Part shown: piece after piece, positions 56,326 through 64,000 of the stretch
How positions within the stretch are numbered: position 1 is the first letter of the stretch
Layout of the letters: every line of letters begins with the position of its first letter
Assembly: GCA_022828595.1 (NCBI GenBank)
Contig: JAKGHH010000002.1
Location: 42,626,222 to 42,690,221, forward strand
Length of the DNA: 64,000 nt
Reading direction: 5' to 3'
Source: Nelumbo lutea
Taxonomy: Eukaryota > Streptophyta > Magnoliopsida > Proteales > Nelumbonaceae
Notes under the pieces: model-generated
What the model saw: the letters and a program-made list of their open reading frames with translations, nothing else
Databases searched by the model: none
Told to the model about the DNA's origin: nothing
Translations under genes and position numbers: made by a program

Positions 56326-57080
56326 TAGTACTTAGGTTTGAGAAACTTGATAAGGTTGTCGTCCAAAAGTCATTGGAAGCTCTTGGTGAAAGAACTTCAT
56401 AGGTGAAGAGGAAAGAATATTAAGAATGGGAAGAGAATAATTCTCTTGCCCAATGTCACATCCTTGCATCATTGAATAATTCTATCGAAGATAATTTGAC
56501 AAAGTCACCTCATGCAATGTGATATTAAATAATCTTCAGACAATGTATGAGGAGCATAATCATTTTATTCACCAAAAGGTCTTCAAATCGTTGATGATGA
56601 CCAGCAGATGTTGAAGAACCAGCAGGTTCATGACCATGTCATGAAGATAATATACGGTTTATCAATGAACTGGAGGCTCTCATTAATTAATAAGCTTGAT
56701 GATGACACCAAGAATGACGCTATCCTCAACTCTCTACCCATCTTCTTCAATCAGTTCGTCCTCAACTATAATATGAATAAACTAAAACTAGCATGCAAGA
56801 GTTCAACAATATGTTATAATGGATTGAAGAACTGATAAAGAAAGAGAAATCAACTACCATACTTGTTGAAAGTGACAAGTTCATCAAGAAGAATAGAAAT
56901 GGTAAGAAAAAGCCTCAAAACAAGGCTGACAAACCTAAGAAGTAGAAAAGGGACAAGTCACCATATGAATATTACTTCTACAAATAGATTGGGCACTAAA
57001 AGGGGAATTTTTCTTAATATCTGGACTCTTTAAGGAAGAAGAAAAAAGATATATTCAAAACTCAAGTCATAGAGAACAAT
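56326..57080 (+). pseudogene. Copia-type gag, decayed and interrupted by element C
   Basis: Frame pieces in order are AQCHILASLNNSIEDN (near 56440), NLQTMYEEHN (near 56530), VHDHVMKIIYGLSMNW with LNSLPIFFNQFVLNYNMNKL (56608-56790), and a zinc-knuckle-like YYFYK, IGH, KGNF then LDSLRKKKKD (near 56970-57050). This order matches the UBN2/gag_pre part of plant copia elements. At least four frame changes or stops are present and a knuckle Cys is lost. The remnant ends where the LTR of element C begins at 57086. Confidence 0.82.
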
Positions 57081-57085
57081 GTTTG

Positions 57086-57970
57086 TGATGTAGCGCAATC
57101 CGGTCACTCCTATCTGGCGCTCACGTGGCTCCTGAGAGGTACCTTCAACAAGAGGAAAGAGGAAGAACTCCCGGGGGGTTTCCCGGTGGGAATGCTCGGA
57201 TTCTTAAGTTAGTATTGAGTGCAAGAAGCAAAAGGAGAATGAAGGCTAAGAGTGCAGGTTACGCAGGTGATTCAGAGATGCCTTGTTCCTTGAGAATAAG
57301 CCCCTTATAACTGAATTCCATTGCTTCAGGCCCTCTGACCTCTGATAGGGCAGGTATAACCGCCACTGTCAGTCTGCCACAGCCGTTATAGGCAGGGCTG
57401 AGGTGGCACACGCGGGGCCGTTGCGTAGGGTACGTGCCTGTCAGGTATGGGACGCCTTTCTAAAGGTGGCAGGCGCAGTGAGGGGGACATGCTTGCTGTC
57501 CACAGGTTTGTCGGGTATGACGGTTGGTCAGGAAGCCCCCCTATGGTGTATCGAACTATTCCCCTGCGAATTACCTTGAACTGGGTTGTCCTTGGGTGAC
57601 GGGCTGCCTGTAGCCAGTTATGCCGAGCTAGCCAACCCGAGGTCTTTGTACCTTGGGACGTTCGGAGAAGAATTGGTGCATTCTTGCTTGGGAGTGGTCC
57701 AAGATCCATTGGGAGGAGCTCGGGCCTCAAAAGGGGGTCAAGGTGCCCTGAACTCGGGACCCCCTGAAGTGCATTAACCCCAAGGAGGAGGTGCGAGCAA
57801 GGCGGCTTTCGGCGAGTAGTTTGTTTGCCGAGTTGTCATGCTAAACTCGGCGGGATTCTCCCTCCAAGTTGTGCTCACATCCATTGCGCTGTCATCCTGA
57901 GTCATTGTTTGAGTAGGGTCACGCCCACGTGTACCTAAACTACAAGGTTGGGCCAAATCACCCTCCATAA
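57086..57970 (-). repeat. 3' LTR of element C
   Basis: About 885 bp, starting TGATGTAGCGCAATCCGG and ending CCCTCCATAA, collinear with the LTRs of A and B. A TATAA-like box lies on the minus strand at 57310-57305. The sense start TG has decayed. Confidence 0.9.
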
Positions 57971-57985
57971 ATTGCCCCCCACTTC
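57971..57985 (-). other. Polypurine tract of element C
   Basis: On the minus strand GTGGGGGGCAAT precedes the LTR, as in element B. Confidence 0.65.
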
Positions 57986-58194
57986 GGGTGTCATGACGCG
58001 TCGGGTGGATTTGGCATCGGTATTTAAGCTGCATTGTTGCGTGTTCCGTCTGGCTGTACCGGTCTAATGCCCGGATCGACCGAAAAGAGATTCAAGTCAC
58101 ATCTAGATTACGCGCGGACTTCACGCAACTTGGACTTCACGAACATAAAAAACGCGCTAAATCGTTTTTGCCTTGAAGAACCCGCGGTCGCGGC

Positions 58195-58202
58195 TATAAA
58201 TA
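58195..58202 (+). promoter_or_regulatory. TATA box of the antisense gene, element C
   Basis: TATAAATA after CGGC and before GGGGG, in the same context as 38796-38803 in element B. The ATG follows at 58385. Confidence 0.65.
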
Positions 58203-58384
58203 GGGGGTCCCTTGCACATTTTCTTCGCCACAAAGCTGTCGTCGTTAGCGTTTGAACTCCCGTCAGAGGTCTCTTAGCTCGGGTCTTCCAGTTCGTTTTG
58301 TTCTTCCAGTCCGGTTGCGTTTCTTTGGTGAGTCCTCCCGAGCTTCCTTTTACCTTCTAGTCTGTTTCTTTCTTTTAGTTCGGT

Positions 58385-60480
58385 ATGTCGTCTAGTGTGG
58401 ACAGTCTCATCGACGAGCCCGGGGTAGGTACTTCGGCTCGGGGTGTCTCCTCTGCAGCCCAGCCGTCCGCAGTACGGGTGGCTTCGGGTCATCTGGCGTC
58501 CACCTCCCACCGAGGTCGGGAACCAGATCAGTTCGGGCCCTTCCATAATGACCTCGGAGAGGCTTCAGGATCTCATACAAAGGTTCCGCCTCCCTAACGT
58601 GTACTCGTATAGTCTTCCCACCGGCAACTTCCCATGGAAGCATGGTCCCAATGAGATCGCGATCTTTAGGGAGCAATTGATAGCCGGGCTCAGACTTCCA
58701 CTTCACCCTTTGATCATTGAGGTGTTGGTAAACTTCAACATCACCCTGGACCAACTCCACCCAAACTCCATATGGAATGTGGTGGGGTCCATTTGCTTTG
58801 ATCACTCCCTCTCCATAGATTTAGATGTTCTCAATATAATTTTGGCTATAAAGAAGAGCGCTTCGGGCGCTCTCCCTGGGCACAGGCAGTCCTACTACCT
58901 ATCCCCCCGCCCGGGTTTCAAACTCATGCACAAGCTCCTAAGCAAAGTCACAACTTGGAAGCGGGACTACTTCGTAGTCCGGAGCAGTACGGGGTGGCCC
59001 TTTCCCACCGATTGAAGGATAACCGTTCAAGACCCTGGTGTCATCCTGGACGAGAAGACCAAGAAGGAGCTCCAGTCACTACCAAAGATCGCGTAGCAAT
59101 ATAAGGACTTCACTTCTGATGAGAATCTACTCCGAGCGGACTAGAGTCCGGGTAGGTTTTCCCCACTTCGACTTTTCCGCTTATACATTTGCTTCAGGTT
59201 ACTGATGTCGTATTTTACCGCAGGTCCCATGGAGGCGAGGAAAATAGACAATCAGAAGCTCTTCCACCAGATGAAGAAGAAGAAACACGTGGCAAAGAAG
59301 GCGCGCGTTGGGTCCCCGCAAGCTTCAGTCGAGCCTCGACTTCTGCAGACTTCTGCCTCGGGGCCCGAGGTGGCAGTCGTGCCCGTCATCGACTTGGAAG
59401 AGGGGGCTATGCCCGAGGTGATGGCGGAACTTGCCGTTAAGCCCGCCGAGCCTACTGTCGAGCCCACCAGACTTTCTAGAGAAAGCATTGCCGAGGCCAA
59501 CGCTGCTGCTGTCGGGACTCATCCTGTTGAAGCTGATGCCGAGACCTCCGAGAGCTCCACTCACGATGTGGAGATGATGGCTTCCAGCTCGGAGGGTCAG
59601 GGGAGCCAATCCGTCCTAAACCCCAAGTGCAGCTTGAAGAAGAGTACGCTTGTTGCATACCCGGGGGAGGTCAGCGAGTGGGCCGAACTCACTCCTGGTC
59701 AGCTCGGCGCCTAAGCTGCCACTCATACTATGGTGGTGAGTTTCTCTTATTTTTCTCTTTTTCTCCTTTTTCTTTTGACTGGTTTCCCTTTCGCAGGTGA
59801 ACACCGCCATTCGCGCATTGACCCTCCAATCAGATCGGCACATGAGGCGGGCTCTAGAGGCTGAGGAGTCGTCTCGCGCAACCCATGCAGAGTTGAGGGC
59901 AACTCGTTGTCAGGTTCACCGCATAGAGAGTGATGCCTTGGCTCAAAAGAGCTTCATCGAGATGTTAATGGCAGAGAATGGGTAGTTGGCCCGAGACAAG
60001 GACAAGTTGAGGGCCGAGGTGAACGGCCTTAAAGTCGGTCAAGAGGCCTTAGGGATCGAGGTGAGCAGCCTCAAGGGTGAGCGGGATGCCTTGAAGCTCG
60101 AGGTGCAAGGCCTCAAGGAGGCGAAGGGGAAGCTAGAGCATGAAGTGGGGTACCACTAGGAGGACATAAGGGAGAAGACTGCAATCTTCGAAGGTGCTCT
60201 TGAGGAGGCCAAGACCCAAGCCGTCATTGACTATGTCAACTCTTCCAGATTTGACAACGTGATGACGGAGGCCTACCGTAAGGGCTTCAAGCTCAGTCGG
60301 TGGTTAATCATGCACCTCTACCCCGATCTGGACACGAGCGCCATCACTGACGACATCATGTGTCAGTCAAAAGATGACCCTGATTCCGAAGATGAGGGCG
60401 CCGAAGATGAAGCAGAGGATGCTGATTTAGATACTATCCCCGAGGGGGTCTCTGATAGAGGCGGCGAGCCCCCGAAATAG
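58385..60480 (+). pseudogene. Antisense gene of element C, PF04195-like protein with coiled-coil tail (3 exons)
   Basis: Exons are 58385-59151, 59224-59735 and 59797-60480. Intron 1 is GTAGGT...CGCAG (phase 1) and intron 2 is GTGAGT...CGCAG (phase 0). The N-terminus MSSSVDSLIDEPGVG is followed by an extra base near 58530, after which the domain continues: FREQLIAGLRLPLHPLIIEV, LDQLHPNSIWNVVGSI and WKRDYFVVRSSTGWPFPTD. Exon 2 has a Lys-rich run (KKKKHVAKKAR). Exon 3 has a long heptad-like helix (LRAEVNGLKVGQEALGIEVS) and LYPDLDTSAI, then an acidic tail (DSEDEGAEDEAEDAD). Stops occur near 59013, at 59712 (TAA) and as TAG at 59983 and 60157. It is dead, but of the three copies it shows the fullest domain set. 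Confidence 0.82.
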
Positions 60481-61363
60481 TTTGCTCTTTATATTTGTAA
60501 CTTAGTCTTTTCCCTTTCTGAACTGTGAATGTACTTATCCTGAGCCTTTGAGCTCGGGTAAAATTCGTGTACCTGAACTCACTTTTTAATGAAATATAGT
60601 TTCTTTCGAGTATATCTTAGTGCAAAAATACTTCTAAGCGTGAGTGGACTCCGAGCTGGTCAATTTAATGTATAGGTTACCCGAGCTGTGTAAGAGCAGT
60701 AGGGGTGTAGACGCCGTAGGGTTCATACCCGAGCTGCCATTCCCTTAAGGGTTAGAGATAACCAGGTTTTTGTCAGTTTGGCGTTTTGTGGCTGTTAGGC
60801 TTTGAGAGGGATTCGTAGTCCGTTCCTGAATTTCCCCCATGCTGAAGTGGCACTTGGCCTTTTCTTGTACACTCTTTATTTTTGCTAAATATGGTCTAAT
60901 GAAAGTTCTTCTTTCTCCCCTAAGTATGGTGTGCACTCTTTATCTTTGCTAAGGCAATTTTAACACAAGAGTTTTTAGAGTTGTGTACCCGGAGTGAGTG
61001 ACGAAGTAGGGTACATGCCTGACCTATCTGTGCTTGAGCTAAGTTGACATCGGTTGTCCTTAATGGGTTCGACTCGTTGCATGCCAGGGCGGGTTATTCG
61101 TTACAAGGTTCGTGCCCAAACTGCCTGCATCTTGGGTGTTGTAAGTACTTAGTTCATGCTGATGAGGCCACTAAGTCCTGTACACCGCCGGGGTCTTTTC
61201 ATTAGCTCGGCGTTTTAGCCCTTAGGCTGGAGGAGTGGCTGGTGGCCGATGCTCGGGGTCTGCCCATGCCATAGAGGTGACTGGGTCCTGTTGTGCCAAG
61301 GTCATGTTAGCTCGGTTTTCCGGCCCTTAGGCTTTGGGAGTGGCTCGTGGCCTACTTGATTCT
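60481..61363. repeat. Spacer with repeat units, element C
   Basis: Homologous to the spacers of A and B. 'gctcggcgttttagcccttaggct' (near 61205) and 'gctcggttttccggcccttaggct' (near 61310) are repeat units. 'tttttaatgaaatatag' near 60582 is a candidate 3' end for the antisense transcript. Confidence 0.7.
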
Positions 61364-62390
61364 TATAGATAATATTGCCTTAGTTTGACAATATTCCATG
61401 CTCGAGGTACTTGTTTACCTTCGAGGGTCTCAAGCTCCTATGTTCCTTCCCTGAGCACTCGTTTCACTCAGTAAGGACCTTCCCAGTTGGACCCGAGCTT
61501 ACAAATGCCGGGCTCAGGCACCATAACTTTGTGAAGGACCAGGTCGCCAACGCGGAGGTTTCGCTTCTTGACCCTGGCGTTATAGTACCAAGCTACTCTC
61601 TGCTGGTAGGTTGCGGTCCTAATGTATGCGAGGTCCCTTACTGCGTTCAGTAGATCGAGGTTGGTACGTAGCTCATCTTCGTTTATCTGATCACTGTATG
61701 TTTCTAGCCGCAACGTAGGTACTTCGATCTCTGCGGGGATCACTGCTTCGGTGCCGTAGGTGATATTGAAGGGTGTTTCTCTCGTGGCGGTCTTCTCCGT
61801 GGTCCGGTAGGCCCATAGGACACTAGGTAGTTCATCTACCCACAATTCATTAGCTCGGTCCAGTCGTGCCTTTAATCCACGGAGGATGACTTTGTTTGTG
61901 ACTTCTGCCTGACCGTTTGCTTGAGGGTGCGCAACTGAAGTAAAACTTTGTTGGATCCCCATGTCTCGGCACCAGTCTTGAAATTTGATGTCCTCGAACC
62001 GTTTGCCATTGTCGGAGATCAATACCAAGGTAATCCGAAGCGGCACACATTGTTCTTCCAAAAGAAGTTTTGGACATTTTGGGTTGTGATCGTCACAAGG
62101 GGCTCGGCTTCTACCCACTTGGTAAAATAGTCCACTACTACCACTAAGAACTTCCTTCCACCCGTTGATGGCGGGAATGGCCCGAGTAGATCAATGCTCC
62201 ATTGTGCAAAGGGCCACAAACTGGTGAGATACTTGAGGTCAACAGCGGGTTGTGGTGGATATTGGCATGTCTCTGGCATTTGTCACATCTAACAAGTTCA
62301 ATGGCATCTGTGTTCATTGTTGGCAAATAATACCCTTGTCAAAGCTTCTTCTGGGCAAGGGCCCTGCCCCCCAAGTGCCCACCACACAAC
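61364..62390 (-). pseudogene. Integrase of element C
   Basis: The core part QWSIDLLGPFPPSTGGRKFL with VDYFTKWVEAEPLVTIT and VCRFGLP (62279-62019) is followed, after a one-base loss near 62028, by VLISDNGKRFEDIKFQDWCR and HPQANGQAEVTNKVI (62040-61870). The C-terminal domain then runs to WEGPY and LRQYYL. The acidic triad is intact. The zinc-binding part has CDKCQRHANIHH but another frame break. Confidence 0.88.
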
Positions 62391-63330
62391 CCCTCATGAG
62401 TGTCGTGGAATATGAATTCGGCTTCGGTAGGCTGCAAGCAACGCAGATAGGGGACCGTGTAGGATCTCCTATACAGCCGCTCGTCTATCATGACGTATTT
62501 GGCTGCCTGGCGCTGCACCCTTCTGGCTGCATTGTGATCTATAGGGAGGTTCCCGTGTAGCAAGAAGCTCGCAAGTGGGTCAATCCAGCTCGGCTCTGCT
62601 TGAATGACGGGAGCGACCTCCTCTGCCCCCTGAGAATGCTAGGCCGAGATAGGTCCTCTATGTACACGGTTCTCATGGTGATGTCGCTAGTGCTGGCTAA
62701 CTTGGACAGGGCGTCGGCCTCAGCGTTCTCCGACCTAGGGATCTGTTTGATGAAGTGTGACTGGAAGTCGAGCAGGGCCTCTCTAACTTTGGTCAAGTAG
62801 GCAATCATGGTTGGCTCGCGAGCTTCATACTCGCCGGTGACCTGGTTAACCACAAGCTGGGAGTCACTGCAAATAACAATGTGCTTTGCTTTTACTTCTT
62901 TGGCTAGGGCTAGTCCAGCTATCAACGCCCCGTACTCTTCTTCATTGTTAGACGCCGTGAATTTGAAGCGTAGCGCGTATTCCAGTTTCGTGCCGCTTGG
63001 GCCGTGTAGAACTATACCGGCTTCACTGCCCTATTGGTTCAAGGAGCCATCTATGTGAAGGATCTAGGGCTCCTCATCCCAGCTCGCGATTGGCTGAGCT
63101 ATGAGAGATGCCACACTGGTTACTACTTCACGGGGTTCAGACTCGACCGGCCTGGGAGCTTCAAGTTCATCCGAGCTAGGAGCCTCGTGCTCAACCGGCC
63201 TGAGAACTTCGGAGCTGAATGTACATTCAGCTATAAAATCTGCTAAAACTTGGGCCTTAATGGCAGTTCGCGGCTTGTACTGGAGGTCGTACTCGCTGAG
63301 CTCAACGGCCCACTTCGTCAACCGACTAGA
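62391..63330 (-). pseudogene. Second (archaeal-like) RNase H of element C
   Basis: MIAGLALAKEVKAKHIVICS, SDSQLVVNQVTGEYEARE and IPRSENAEADALSKLAS (62925-62650) are the best-preserved copy of the extra RNase H in the window. The connector has EEP-stop-ILH (TAG near 63064-63066), as in B. Confidence 0.83.
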
Positions 63331-64000
63331 GCTTGAAAGTATGGGCAGAGCTTCCGAGCTGTGATTATCAGTGCGTATGCTAGCTTTTCCATCTCCGGGT
63401 ATCTCGTTTCTGCTCTCTGCAATACTTTACTAACATAGTAGATGGGTCATTGGACCCAATCTACCTCCTTTATTAGTACCGAACTGACCACTTCATTGCT
63501 CGCCGAGAGGTACAGTTCTAAAACATCGCCCTCATCGGGCCGGGTTAAGGTCAGGACTCTAGCGAGGTATTTCTTGAGCTCATCGAACGCGAGCTGGTAA
63601 TCTTGGGTCCATTCGAACCCTTTGCTCTTAATTACCTTAAAGAACGGTAAACAACAGTCCACCGATTTAGACATGAAGCGGCTCAGGATGGCTATGCGGC
63701 CATTCAACCTCTGAACCTCCTTCAACTTCCGGGGCGGTCTCATATCTAAAATAGCCTTAATTTTATCCGGGTTGGCCTCGATGTTACACTGGTTAACGAT
63801 GTATTTTAGGAACTTGCCCGAGGTCACACCAAACACACACATGTTTTGGTTCAGTCTCATATTAAACTTACGCAGAATTTCAAAAACATAATGCAAATCT
63901 TATGTTAATTCATGTGAGAATTGAGTTTTGACGACCATGTCGTCTACATAACATTCTACTTTTCTGCCGATTAACGGCACAAACAACTTAATTACAAGCC
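63331..64000 (-). pseudogene. Reverse transcriptase C-terminal part and RNase H of element C (cut by edge)
   Basis: CYVDDMVVKTQFS (active site, near 63950-63915) and MCVFGVTSGKFLKYIVNQCN are followed by LKEVQRLNGRIAILSRFMSK and the RNase H start LELYLSASNEVVSSVLIKEV. The N-terminal half lies beyond the edge. The YVDD active site is intact. A stop near 63900 splits the frame. Confidence 0.87.

Larger units (their letters stand above)
57086..64000 (-). mobile_element. Ty3/gypsy Tat-lineage LTR retrotransposon, element C (cut by window edge)
   Basis: From left to right: complete 3' LTR (57086-57970), polypurine tract, antisense gene on the plus strand, spacer, then integrase, second RNase H and reverse transcriptase-RNase H on the minus strand up to the edge. 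It inserted into a copia remnant; the flanking GTTTG at 57081-57085 is the likely left half of the target duplication. Integrase and antisense gene both carry frame breaks. Confidence 0.94.

Overview
This is nuclear DNA of a flowering plant. It carries an intron-containing cellulose-synthase-like D gene with GT-AG introns, two plant-specific DUF761 (cotton-fibre-type) genes, and a dense set of plant transposons: Tat-lineage Ty3/gypsy, copia, hAT, PIF/Harbinger-like, a Mutator-like element and several MITEs. The species cannot be read from the window. Only three loci look like functional host genes: a DUF761 gene at 12468-12845 (+), a six-exon CslD gene at 34211-30058 (-), and a second DUF761 gene at 55477-55854 (+). 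Almost everything else is transposon-derived or AT-rich DNA without a recognisable gene.

Layout. 1-8380: element A, a Tat-type Ty3/gypsy retrotransposon cut by the left edge, with gag-pol on the minus strand. 8.4-12.4 kb: AT-rich DNA with small inverted-repeat elements. 12.3-12.9 kb: first DUF761 gene. 13.4-15.4 kb: MITE-like and GC-rich repeats. 15951-19816: a TAA-flanked element with Harbinger-like ends that contains a decayed hAT transposase gene and a minisatellite of about 14 bp units. 20023-21600: a Mutator-like element carrying a decayed gene fragment with a clean splice donor. 24.2 kb: a small LTR with an initiator-Met-type primer site. 25.4-27.4 kb: a second hAT derivative with a 440 bp tandem duplication. 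28163-29614: two adjacent DNA transposons with intact target-site duplications. 30-34.5 kb: CslD. 38165-48147: element B, a Tat element with one truncated LTR. 48.7-51.3 kb: degenerate tandem repeats and a pair of related MITEs. 55.4-55.9 kb: second DUF761 gene. 56.3-57.08 kb: a decayed copia gag interrupted by element C (57086 to the right edge), the third Tat element.

The most interesting system is in the three Tat elements. Each carries, between the 3' LTR and pol, a gene on the strand opposite to gag-pol. It has three exons with the same two introns at the same phases in A, B and C. Where the upstream region is visible (B and C) it has its own TATAAATA box. Its protein resembles the 'putative gypsy type transposon' family (PF04195-like) and ends in a coiled-coil-like tail. 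Each element therefore has two facing transcription units: the LTR drives gag-pol and the internal promoter drives the antisense gene. Antisense ORFs in Tat-type elements are known in outline; the conserved intron phases and promoter seen here are the part worth pursuing. All three copies carry stops or frameshifts, many of which look like C-to-T decay at CG and CHG sites, so all three look like old copies.
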